A stretch of 64,000 nucleotides of DNA from Odoribacter sp. Z80 (GTDB lineage: Bacteria > Bacteroidota > Bacteroidia > Bacteroidales > Marinifilaceae), in NCBI RefSeq assembly GCF_009935865.1, contig NZ_QWEL01000013.1, positions 1 through 64,000 of the forward strand. Reading direction: 5' to 3'. Shown in pieces: positions 28,499 to 40,500 of the stretch (within the stretch, counting starts at the first letter, position 1; every line of letters starts with the position of its first letter). The position numbers and the translations under genes were made by a program. The notes under the pieces are model-generated. The model was not told the origin of the DNA. It worked only from the letters and a program-made list of their open reading frames with translations, and did no database searches.

Positions 28499-31400
28499 AT
28501 GATTATTATGTCTAAGGTAATATGGACAGTGATATGTATTGTCATTTTATGTGGCAGTACATTGGCCAATGATGTAAAAATCAATGGAGAAGCATCCGTG
28601 CAACCCCTTGATGAGACGACGGCCCAGATTTCTTTTAAAGTGAGTTGGGAACATTCCTGGCGGGAGGGTGAGAATTGGGATGCAATTTGGGTGTTCGTGA
28701 AATATAAGCGGAGAGGAGTGAACGAGCCTTGGCATCATGCTTATCTGAAAGATTCCGATAACAACAGGGTTGCTTCTGCAGCGGGTGTGCCGGCTATGCA
28801 GGTACTGGCTGTGACCTCCACCGAAAATTGGGCTCAACGGATGGATACTCTCTATTTCGGGAATGATATACCAAATACTGTGAGGGGACTGGACCGGAAA
28901 GTGGTGCCTGGAGTTCTGATTTTCCGCAAGAAACCCGGAACCGGAAATATTGTAAATGCACCTGTTCGTCTGGAGTGGGATTTTAATGAAGGAGACTTGA
29001 ACCTGTACAGTGAAATCACCCGCCAGGATATCCGGGACGGGAAAATAGAGATTTCCGTACAAGCCATAGAAATGGTGTATGTGCCGGTTGGACCTTATTA
29101 TCTGGGTGACCGGCTTTCGGCTTATTCTTTTATCAATGAAGGGGCTGACGGGGCTTTGAGGATCTCTTCCGATGATGAGCAGATGCTTTACCGGATGGGA
29201 ATAACGGCCGGAAGTACTTATGATAAGGCCTGGAAAGTACCAGACCTGTTTCCGATGGGGTATACGGGTTTCTATGCGATGAAATATGAAGTGTCGCAGG
29301 AACAATATGTCAATTTCCTGAATCGGTTGACGTTGAGAGACCAACGGAAACGGATCGGTCGCTCCCTGGAATCCCTGAATCCCGGGGATTATGTGTTTGG
29401 GGCTACCAAAAATCAGGAGGAACCTTCCTATCGGAACGGTATTGTCCTGCTGGAAAAATATTTACCATTGGATACGCCGGCTCTGTTTGGGTTTAATTTG
29501 AGTCCGGCTACTCCGAGCAATTATCCGGATGACGGGAAAAGCGTCGCTTGTAATTTTATGAGTCCTGAGGATATGTATACTTACCTGGATTGGGCTGGTT
29601 TGCGTCCTATGACGGAGGCGGAATATGAGAAAGGATGTCGTGAACGCGACCCTGCGGCTTTTGCCGTTGACCGGTCTTTTGCCTGGGAAACGCCGAATTA
29701 TACCTCTTTGTCATGGACCGCTATACAACATCCCGGAGAGGAAAACGAGAAAGTAAGCGGGGGAGCGAACCTGAATGGACCGGTCAATGCAGCTGATATG
29801 TTTCCGGTGAAATGCGGTGCGTTTGCTGATGATGTTCCGGATATGGAAGGCTCCGGTGCTTCTCGCTGGGGATTAATGGAGATGACAGGTAATCTGGGTG
29901 AAATTTACTACAATGCCGAACATGCCACTGCATTTAATGGTGATATTTACGGAGACGGCAACATTTGGTCAACCCCGACTGTATGGAATGATTCGCTGAT
30001 TGGATTGGATACTGTAATTTGGGTACCGGCCGGTTGGAATACGATGCATATCCGTTGGTGTATACCTTATGAAGATGTGTACAGTAAGTATGGAAACCCG
30101 ATGTTTGCGATGGTGTGCCACAGTGTGGTTCTCAATGGTGGGTTATGGGGAGGTTATCATTCTGTGCATGTCGATTATTCTATACCTTTCCCGACAATCA
30201 GCTGGCCGGATTCCTGTCAGGATTTTGGGTTGAGGGGAGGATCTTTTGAGAGCACCCATGCAAATGAAATGAGCGTTTCCTACCGGGGAGATGCTGATTA
30301 TTATAAAGACAAATCGGTAGATGCCCGGCTGTTATTTGCGGGATTCCGGGGAGGACGGGCTGTGCCTGTCAGGGAATTGCAGACGGGAGTGATTGCCGGA
30401 CAGAACAAATTGAAACGGGATACGGCTGTGATGTGTGCGGCTAATCCTTATACGATTATAGAAACGGCTGTGGGGCAGGATGATGAGGATTCTGCGCTTT
30501 ATGCATGGGAAATTAATGATGGAAATGGTTGGCGGGAATTGTCCGGAAAGACAGGTAGAGAACTGGTGATTGACTGGCCTCTGAATGATTCCGTGCCTTG
30601 GCATGAATATGTTTTCCGTCGTCATAGCGTTGCTGCCCATGCTGAGGGATATTCCAATGAGGTGACACTGTGTGCACCGGGAGTGATTGTCTATGACAAC
30701 AAGAAGACCATAGAGATGGGGCAGTACGATGAATTGGTAAATCTGAATGTGGAGTTAGGTACTGTTGCAAGTGTGAAGGTTGAGTGGCTGGATGATTATA
30801 CTTCGAAACCGGGTGTTTGGTATTCATTATATGACGACCCCGGTGTTACGGACACGAAATATTACGAGTTGCACCGGAATATGTTTAATTCGGCTGTGGC
30901 GTATGGAGATAACGGGGTGATTACTATTCGTACTACCGTGACAATAGGAAGTTGTTCTTTCCCCATTGAACGGGAGTTGTCCATGCAGAGATATGCTTAT
31001 GTGACCATTGCCAACCCGATTAACGATGGCCGGGATGGGAAGGTTTACCAGACGAATGCCCTGGCTGATTCCCGGGTATGGATGGCAGAAGATTTAAGGT
31101 ATCAGGTGGCAGCCGGAGCAAGCTGGGGTGCCGGCGGAGCAGATGGTAATTACACCAAAGCGCAGATTCAGGCAGCTTATGCCGGAAAAATCCAGTTGTG
31201 TCCGGATGGATGGGAATTGCCGACAGCAGGAGATTGGGAGAATCTGATGTATTTCTATGGGGACGGATTGACAATACCTTCCACAACTTTCCCCTGTTAC
31301 TCTACAGGATATCTTTATGACCCTGCCTGTTCGAATCTGGTGAACGGACTTTATAAGGTGACCACCGGTGCTTCCGGTTTGTCGACTCCTTATGATGTCT

Positions 31401-31534
31401 TCTGGACAAAGGATTACAACACTTCTTATACATTCAATGTTTTCCCTGGCTGGGGAACTTTCTTCGGGAAGAACAGTGTTTCGGGGGAAACGTTGACTAC
31501 GACTCATAAAGTACGGTGTGTGAAGAAAAAATAA
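28499..31534 (+). CDS. Secreted FGE/SUMF1-like plus FISUMP domain protein (copy 3, divergent)
   Basis: A 1011-residue exported protein, the third member of the family. The start may be the ATG at 28499 or the one at 28508. Both give a signal peptide ending near STLA before NDVKINGE, which aligns with NNVRI of the other copies. The N-terminal beta domain keeps the HSWRE and WHH motifs. The FGE-like fold runs from EMVYVPVGPYYLGD (~191) through FYAMKYEVSQEQY (~258), MEMTGNLGEIYYN and LRGGSF (~577), again with no cysteine pair after that motif. Unlike copies 1 and 2 it lacks the discoidin-like insert: only ~65 residues separate the first two motifs, against ~240 in the others. A beta domain and a degenerate FISUMP domain (~839-1011; VWMAEDL, LCPDGWELP, ending KVRCVKKK) follow. 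It has its own promoter and is followed after 23 nt by another giant Ig protein, repeating the layout of the first unit. Confidence 0.85.
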   Translation: MIIMSKVIWTVICIVILCGSTLANDVKINGEASVQPLDETTAQISFKVSWEHSWREGENWDAIWVFVKYKRRGVNEPWHHAYLKDSDNNRVASAAGVPAMQVLAVTSTENWAQRMDTLYFGNDIPNTVRGLDRKVVPGVLIFRKKPGTGNIVNAPVRLEWDFNEGDLNLYSEITRQDIRDGKIEISVQAIEMVYVPVGPYYLGDRLSAYSFINEGADGALRISSDDEQMLYRMGITAGSTYDKAWKVPDLFPMGYTGFYAMKYEVSQEQYVNFLNRLTLRDQRKRIGRSLESLNPGDYVFGATKNQEEPSYRNGIVLLEKYLPLDTPALFGFNLSPATPSNYPDDGKSVACNFMSPEDMYTYLDWAGLRPMTEAEYEKGCRERDPAAFAVDRSFAWETPNYTSLSWTAIQHPGEENEKVSGGANLNGPVNAADMFPVKCGAFADDVPDMEGSGASRWGLMEMTGNLGEIYYNAEHATAFNGDIYGDGNIWSTPTVWNDSLIGLDTVIWVPAGWNTMHIRWCIPYEDVYSKYGNPMFAMVCHSVVLNGGLWGGYHSVHVDYSIPFPTISWPDSCQDFGLRGGSFESTHANEMSVSYRGDADYYKDKSVDARLLFAGFRGGRAVPVRELQTGVIAGQNKLKRDTAVMCAANPYTIIETAVGQDDEDSALYAWEINDGNGWRELSGKTGRELVIDWPLNDSVPWHEYVFRRHSVAAHAEGYSNEVTLCAPGVIVYDNKKTIEMGQYDELVNLNVELGTVASVKVEWLDDYTSKPGVWYSLYDDPGVTDTKYYELHRNMFNSAVAYGDNGVITIRTTVTIGSCSFPIERELSMQRYAYVTIANPINDGRDGKVYQTNALADSRVWMAEDLRYQVAAGASWGAGGADGNYTKAQIQAAYAGKIQLCPDGWELPTAGDWENLMYFYGDGLTIPSTTFPCYSTGYLYDPACSNLVNGLYKVTTGASGLSTPYDVFWTKDYNTSYTFNVFPGWGTFFGKNSVSGETLTTTHKVRCVKKK

Positions 31535-31557
31535 CGACAGAATTAAAAATATAAGCG

Positions 31558-34500
31558 ATGAAACGCATATTCTTATTGATGGTAGTATTATTCTCTCTGC
31601 ATACGGTGCAGGGACAGTTATATACCGGCGGTAAAGGTGACGGAGCTACTATGTCGTGTGTTCCTCCTAAGGTAACCACTTTGAGTGAGACCGAGATTAT
31701 CTGTGTGGGAGATACCATTACCATGGCTATTTATGCAACGGGTTCGAATTTGCAGTATTTCTGGCAGAAATTTCAGGATAATTTCTATGTGGATTTGCAG
31801 GCTGATAACCGTTATGTCGGGTTAGGGACTCCTGTATTGCAGATTGTTAATCCGGAAAAGGAACAGGATGACGGATTGTATCGCTGTCTGGTAAAAAACA
31901 GTTGTGATTCTGATACCAGCGAGATTTTTGTGATAAAACTCAATACTGTTCCGAAAGTAGATTCGCGGATTTCCAATTCGGAGGCCATGGAATATATCTG
32001 TGCCAATCAATTCCAGAGCATAGACCTGATTACCAGTATATCGTCTGCGGAAAATGATCATCGCTACACCTGGGCGAAAATTGATACTATTTCGGGTGTA
32101 CGTACATTATTGCCTGATACGACGGCTAACCTGACTGTGAATGTGTCGGGAGCCGCCCTGGATGCTGAGGGATTATATGTGGTGACGGCTGCCAATGGGT
32201 GCGGTTCCGTGTCCGATTCCGTGATTCTGCCGATTATCCGGAAACCGGAAGTTATTTGGCAAAATACCGTAGACAATGTTATCGCAACCTGTGTCGGAGA
32301 ACAATTAAAGTTGTCGGCTATTATTAAAGGGGAGGCGAATACGATTATACTTCAATCCATTGTTTATGACGATTTACAGGATGAGTGGTGGGTGCAGTCG
32401 AATTCTTATCTGGCTTCTCCTTCGAAAAGTTATTATTCCGTTAATAAGAGTATGGAGGGGTATTATCGCTGGAAGGTTGAAAATAAGTGCGGGGAGGTAC
32501 TCAGTGCCAATGTTTTTCTGAGTGTGGAGGGACGCCCCAGTTTCTTGACGCCTGCTGCCGAAGTATATCAATTCCCCCAGGATACGACCATTTGTGAGGG
32601 AAGTGATATTAAATTATGGTGTAAGGCTTCCGGTAGTGCTACCCGTTATTACTGGCAGAAGGATGGTGTGCGTATAGATGGAGCTGATACCAATGTTCTG
32701 GTATTGAAAAATGTGACTGTAGAGGATGAAGCGACTTATGTATGTGTTGCTTACAATTCCTGTATGAGTTCCGTAAAGAGCAAGCCGATTAAAGTGAACC
32801 TGCAGTTGCGGCCCCGCTTTTTAAGGGACCCTTATTTGTTGAGGAATGCTTGTCTGGGAGATACGTTGACACGTTTTAGGGTAGCTATGGATATAGAGCC
32901 GGCAGTGGACAGTGTCAGGTGGATGTATAACGGTAAGTTGGTCTATGATAACGGACATTACGAGCATACTGATGATACGGAGTTGTATTTGCACCATATC
33001 AGCCATGCAGATGTGGGATTGTATCAGGTAAGGGCTTATAATGAATGCGGACCTACCGATAGTAAATGGGTGAATTTGTTGGAGTTAGGTATGCCAGTGT
33101 CTTTCCAAAGCCGTTTGGAAGATTACAAGATGACTTTGTGTCCTGGTATAGAGCAGAAATTGTCTCTTTCCGTGAATGGCTCTGCTCCTATTCATTACAA
33201 ATGGATTGTGAATGAGCATACTTATGATACGGATACGAATTTTGTTACAATCAAAGGAAACGATATTGTCGAAAAAAATAAATATTCTGTCTTTGCTTAC
33301 AATGCTTGTGGCTCCGCCATTGACAGCGGTTTCTTGAATGTGGAACAATTTGAGCATTTTGATTTTGTCGGTGAAGGGGAATATTGTGAAGGGACCGACC
33401 CTGTGAGCCGTCTGGTCTTGAAAGGATCGGATACCTCTAAGGTGTATACCCTTTACCGGGAGTATGAGACGGCGGTGGAAACGTTCCGGGGAACCGGTGA
33501 CTCCATTGTCTTTGAGAATCAGCCTGGAGGTACTTATTATGTGATAGCCCGGAATCCGAAGACTGAATGTATACAGGAGATGGACGGTCGCCCTGTGGTG
33601 GATGAAAAACCTGCTCCCAATAAGGCGAATTTCTTCATTGCTTCTTATTATTGTTTGGGTAGCGGAGGAGCAAAACTGGTGTTGGCGAAGTGGGAGAAAG
33701 ATGTGATTTATCAGTTGCAATATAATACGGGAAATGGATGGACGGATTTGCCGGACCAGCGTTTTATCGGAGGAAAGTATGATTTTCCGCTGGCCTCCAT
33801 GAATTCACCAGTGGAAGGTGAGCCAAAAGTATATTCCAATATGGGTGCCGGTGCCTATCGTATTGTTGCTGAGCGTTATCTGGGCAACGGGTGTCAATCC
33901 ATTCTGACTTTGGAGGATTCCATTGAAGTGATTGCTCCGCCCTCTTTACATAAACTGTACGCAGTAAACGGAGATACCGTGAATTGTAACCGGGAAGTAA
34001 ACGGTCAGCCTTATGAAGAGAAGGCCCAGCTTGAGGTGGATCGCTTTCTCAAGGGAGCAACATATACTTTGTATAAAAACGGAGCGCCTGATCCGGACCA
34101 TCAGCCGGACCGTACTTCTCCGATTGGCTGGTCGCTGATTGATGAGGGTACTTATTATGTGGAAGTGGAAACCCGGGAAGGCTGTAAGGGAACAACCAAT
34201 GAAGTGAGAATTCATAATGTGAAAGCTCCGGACTATATCACTCTTTCCGGTAGCGGTAGCCTTTGTGCGGATGAAGATACGGAGACTGACCATAAGACCT
34301 TGACATTGGATACTACCCAATTGGGAATAACTTATTATGTGTACCGGAAAGAACCTGCTAAGTTGATAGATGTGGTGGATGGAACCGGAACCCCTAAAGA
34401 TGTGATTGTTCCGGCACAGCGTGCTACTTATTATGTAAAAGCTGTGGATGCCACGGGCATGTGTGCCACGACTTCCGAAGCAGAATATACTATGCTGGCC

Positions 34501-37500
34501 AGCAATTACCAGGTTTCCATGAATCCTGCGGATATTTTTCTGGATGGGAAAGGGTTGACTACCTGGTTACATGCAGATATTACGGGAGCTTATGTAGAAC
34601 CGTTGGATGTGCAATGGCATGATGAAAAGCAATTGCAGCAAACGGGACTGGTGACGCTGCCGAATGTACAGTATTATAAGCATTACCATTGGCCTTTCTG
34701 CCCTTGTGCGGCTTATCATACCAGCTACGGAGATACCTGGGTTCATCAGTATGTGCATGGTCCGCAGTGTAATATGACCAATTGTCCTTACCTTTATCAC
34801 AATTATAATCCGACCAAGAACGGATGTACTTATGTGGGAACGGAATACCAGACTTATACGAATTACGGATATGGGAAACGAGGTCCTTGGTATGACCTGT
34901 ATTATTGTAAGGACGGAGTCGGTACCGATAAAGAGGAGCATTTTTATCAGAATGATACGACCAATCCGTTCCGCAATCGCCTGACCACACCGGTGAATGA
35001 GGACCGTATTTATACGGTAACGGTAACGGACGGGGCCGGATGTACCCATTCAGACCAAGTGGCAGTGAGGGTACTGGGAGGTAAATTACGGGCAGAAATT
35101 ATTTCTTCCGAGGTGCACAAGCACTATGCTTATCCGTTCTGTCCTTGTTATGCCCAGCATAGCTATCCCCATTACTGTTCATCTCGTTGTAATGAAAACA
35201 ATTGCGTCCGTTTATATCATGCCCATAAGCATGAAAACTGTACTTATCAGCGGACGGAGTATATAGAGTACAGGGGAAGTTATGTGAAATATTATGATTT
35301 GTACTATTGCTGTTCCAGCAATGAAGCGCAAGATACGGCTGTTTACCGGAAAGATGAGTTGTTTTTCTGTTCGGATGCCAGGGGAGGAGATTATAATTAT
35401 GTGAAGAAATGGTCATTCTATTGTCCGGAGGATAACGCTGCAAGCTGGACCGGTAAGTTGGGAGATACCGTAAAATTTACGGCTTTGGAATCCGGATGGC
35501 TTTATTTGCAGGTGACCAGTATGGGCCAGGAAGTCCGGGATAGCATTTGGATTGATGTATTGCGCCGTCCTTTTACCGCTTATGTTCAGGATGCTGATGA
35601 AAACCGGATTGATACCCTGTATGTATGTAAGGGTGAAGAAGCCCGGTTGTATGGTTATACTGCCGGAGGTGATGATGATAATACCGTTATGCAATGGTGG
35701 GGAGAAGGTTATACCGGCCCAAGTACCCATTGGTGGATATTTAAACCGGAACGAAGCGGGAATATTATTTTTACGGCTATGAATGACGGTGTCGTTATTA
35801 AAGATACCGTATTCCTGAATTTGCAGGACCGTCCCGATTTGCCGGTGGTAAAAAATCCGGGTGTAAGATGTGTACAACCTAACGTAACCGAGTTGATCCG
35901 GGTGGAAGCTCCTACTGTTGTCGGTGCCAATTACATTCTGGAGTATAGTAATGATAACGGGGAGAATTTTGTGGAATACGACCGCGAAAATAATTCTGCA
36001 GGCGGGCCTATCGAATTCCGGGTAACTATGCCGGTAAGAGATGCCGGAATCTACCGTGTCAGGGCTGTTGGTAAGATTAGCGACCATGGTTGTGAATCGT
36101 TGTCAGAATTGATAGAGTTTATTACTCCTCCTGCTCATGATGCCTTGGTGTCTAATAGTTATTGCGACGGAGAATTAATGACTGTCCAGTTGCAACAACC
36201 GACGGCCGGGATGTCTTATTCTATTTTATCCAACCGCAACATCAATTTTGAAACGATAGATGCTCCCCGGGATTATTTCCAGAAACCGTTGATGGCAGGG
36301 GATTATAAGATTGTATATACCCGTAAAGGATTCAATGGAGTTTGTTCGGATACTCTGCCGATGATTATAGAAAAAGTTCCTTCGGCCCAATTGGTGGATG
36401 TGATTGTCAATAACGGAGCAGGGGCGTGTGAGGGGATGAATGCGGTGTTGACGATTCCGAATTCGGAAAGTGGAATCACTTATTATTTGGAATCACCGAC
36501 CGGGGAACGGACTGAAATGTTTGTCGGAAACGGCGGTTCCCAGTCTTTTGATATGTCCGGGCGTTCTTACGGAACCTATCAGGTGAAGGGAGAATTTGGC
36601 GGATGTTCCACTTTGATAGATTATTTTACTTTTAACCGTAATCCTGAGGCACTGGATCAGCCTGATGTGAAGTATTGTTATGCTTACGGTATGGATAAAA
36701 CCAGTGCAGGCACGGAACTGAAGTATACGACACTGGAACCGGATGTGACCTATTATTTATGGCATGACGGTGTATTGGAGCAGACCATTACGGGTCCCGG
36801 AGCCGGAACTTTTACCAACGTAACGGATGGTAATTATTCTATCATGGCGAAAAATGATGAGTCTTCCTGTTTTGCTGAAACTTCTTTCAAAGTGATTGCC
36901 CAGGAAGCACCCTATGCTTTCTCCTTTAAGATGAGTTGTGAGAAGAATAAAGTGCTTTATCTGGAATCCAGTCAGGAGAATGTGGAATATTATCTCTATC
37001 GGGATACGTTGCTTCTGGATTCTTTGATGGGAACGGGAGCGAAACTGGAATTCGGCGAACATAATATTACCGGAGTTTATCAGGTGATAGGAATAGACAC
37101 CTTGACGGGATGTAGCGAAAAGATGAATGGTGACCTGATTGTCAACGAACTGGGTAAATGTAGCCTGGAGCAGACTGATCCGCTTTGTGGTATGATGGAT
37201 GCTACGGAATTGGTATATCCATGCAGCAAGAAGGGATGGTCTTATTATATTAAAGATATTACTGACCCTTATAATCCGTTGGTCAGTGAGACTAAGGATG
37301 GAAATGGGGCAACCCTGCGGTGGAGTTCGATGGGAACGACGACTAATCTTTTCCGTCCGCACTGGCTGAATCCTTTCCAGTGGATTCCTTCTGAGTATGT
37401 ATTATACGGTAAGGATATCTGTGGAGATGTGGCATTGGATACGATCCGGATTTCTCTGGGTGAGAAACCTTCCGGTGTATTGGAGGTGGAAGGTCATTCA

Positions 37501-40500
37501 GCTACTTCTAATTTTATGAGCATTGTTCAGATGTCGTCCTGTGAGAATCAGGATATGGAATTCTTTGCTTCGAATATAAAAGAGGGGATGGAGTGTACGT
37601 TTATTGGAGTGAAATCCATGTATTACCGCGATACGTTGAGGCAATTTGTGGCTACATCGGAAAATATCAATAAACAAAGTTTGGGTATATTCCGGGGATA
37701 TAAGGAATATCAGTTGCATATTTCTTCCGGTGATTGTGAGACGGTTCTTACAGTAGAAATGGTATTTAAGGTAATGCCACAGCCGGGGTTACTGAACGGA
37801 CAGAGTGTATGTCAGAATGAAGGGACTCTGGATATCAGCCTGAAAAGTAATGATGGTTACAATTATTATTTGATGAGGGAAGGATTGGAGACACCGTTGG
37901 ATACGATCTTGTGGGATAACCTGGCCAATCTGGGATTTGCTTCTCAGACAGAAGCCGGACGTTATTATGTTATTGTGGAAAATGTAGAGCCGTCAGCTAA
38001 TGGGAAGTTTACTGCGATCTGCCGTGATACGATGTTGAGTACTTTTGCAATTGGCGATGCTCCGAAAGTTTTCCATGTTTCTTCAGCTCTGGACGGGAAA
38101 CAGGAAATTTATCTCTGTGACGGAAATATGGAGAAAATAAAATTGGCTGGTTCTGAACCTACAGTAGATTATATCCTTTGCCGTGATGGTGATGATAATT
38201 TATACGGAGAATGGCAGCACCGCTCAGAGGGAGGCTTCCTTGAATTTCCGGTGAAAGAATCCGGAAAATACAAAATCAAGGGAGTGTTGGGAAGTTGTGA
38301 GCAAATCATGGATGATAGCGTCATTGTGTATGCGGATCAGATTCCGGATTTAAAATTGTATGATGAATATTACTATTGCCGTGATGAGGAAGGCGGGGCT
38401 AAGATTGAGATTTTCGAAGCGCCGGTATTGTGCAAGGCTGATTTGAGAGATGCCGGAATGTATGGTAAAATTCTGGAATCAGATACCGTACATTACTGGG
38501 GTGATACCCTGGACTTCAAGACAAAATGTCCGGCCGGTGATCATTATGTATTGACTATTACGACCCGTGGAGGATGTCGTTTCAGCCATCCTTTCAAGGT
38601 GTATAAAGTAGACCCGCCGAAGCAGTTTGAGCTTTTGGCTACTTCTTCGGCTATTTGTGAGGAAGAGTGTATGAGTATCGGTGTGGCCGGCGATGAACCG
38701 AGGGTGGAATATGCCCTGATGAGGGTGACGGATGAGGGACCGGTACAGCATGATGAAAACTATATCCTTGGATATGGAGACCGGGATACTTTGTGGTTCC
38801 CCTACCGGGTTTGCGATGTGGGTAAATACTTTGTTGTAGCGACTCAGTATGACCGTCCTCATTGTTCTACGTTGATGAAATTCGCACCTGATGATACGTT
38901 GGTATTGAATGATATAGATACGATTCGTTATTGTGATTTCACAGAACATGAGTTGCATTATTGTGTCGGTGGAACGGGAGTTTCCATTACTTTGGAGAAT
39001 GCCCAGTTGGGAGTGGATTATGAATTGTACAAGGGAGAAGAAAACCTGGCGACTACCTTTACGGATTTGAGAAAAGTGGCTACTTATGACGGAGAAAATC
39101 TGACATGGACAGAACTTTTGGCAGATACAGCTTGTTCTAAAGACGGTATAGACCGCTATACGACTTACCGGATATTGGCCAGGAGTCAGATGAGTGGTTG
39201 TACCAAATGGATGAAAGGGGAAGTGAAGGTGTATGCGGACGGGGAAGTAGACCTGACGGCTGTTACACAACCTTATTATGAGTTCTGTGAAGGTGGCGAT
39301 TTGCTGTTAAAAGCGAGAGCTGCCGGATGTGGTCTGAAGTATGTATGGAAGATGTCTAATAATAACGGAATTCAGATTGTGGGGAATGAGCCGGATTTAT
39401 ACCTGAGTTCTCTGCCGGCAACTAACTCTGGTTCTTATTATTGTGAGATTGCCAATGCGTGTGAGATGAAACCTACTTCACCTTATATTCAGGTGAATGT
39501 CCGTCCGGAAGGGAACATGACCCCTGTCGGAGCTCAGAGTCTTTGTGAAAGCGAACGGGCTATTCTGTACAGCCAAATGACGGATGTATACGATTATGCC
39601 TGGTATAAAGTGGGTCAGGATTCTATCCTCAGCCGGAACAGTTTTCTGGAATTTGATAGTGTGACCATGGATATGGCGGGAGAATATGTTTGTGTGGGTG
39701 GAAGTTTGTCGAAGAATGCTTGTAATATTTTGTATGATACCATTAAAGTTACGGTTCTGCGGAATATCGGAAATGCCAATATCGTACAACGATATGACAC
39801 TGTTTGTGCGGGTTCTCCTCTGACGTTGAATTTAAGCGATCAGTTGCCGGAAGGGTATAAAGTGCAATGGTATCTGAATGGTCAGATTATCCCCAAGGCA
39901 ACGAAGTATAATTTCTCCAGAATACCGATGTATACTTCTCATGAGGGTGTTTACGCTGTGCAATTGTCCAATAACGGTTGCGGGAAACAGGATTTGATAC
40001 CAGTGTCCAAGGTAAAGGTCGACACGCTCATCAATTATGTATGGCATACGGAAGATAAATATTTGTGCCAGCCTCACGATATACCTTTGTCTATTCGTAC
40101 TTCTCCGATGGACGGAGTTACTTTTGACTGGTATCAGATTATTTCAGGCTCCGGGGAACAATACATTGGTTCGGGGAGTGATTTCAATGCACCCTTCCCG
40201 AAAGAAGCAGGGCATGTAACTTATAGGGTTTACTATTATAATTCCTGTCCTGCAGATTATTATACGACTCTGAATCATCAGGATGTGGAAGTTAATATTG
40301 CTACTAATGTGGCTTTTGTGAAGAACCTGCCGGATGAGATCTCGGGTTGTGAAGGTGAACGGGCAGATACGACCGTGACAGTGGAAATCAGCGGAACACT
40401 GGTCTCTGATTATGTATGGACCTTTACGCCTGCTTCTACGGCACGTGTAGATACGGTTGCAATGGGTTCTTCAGATTTTTCTTATACTATTCCGTATGAT

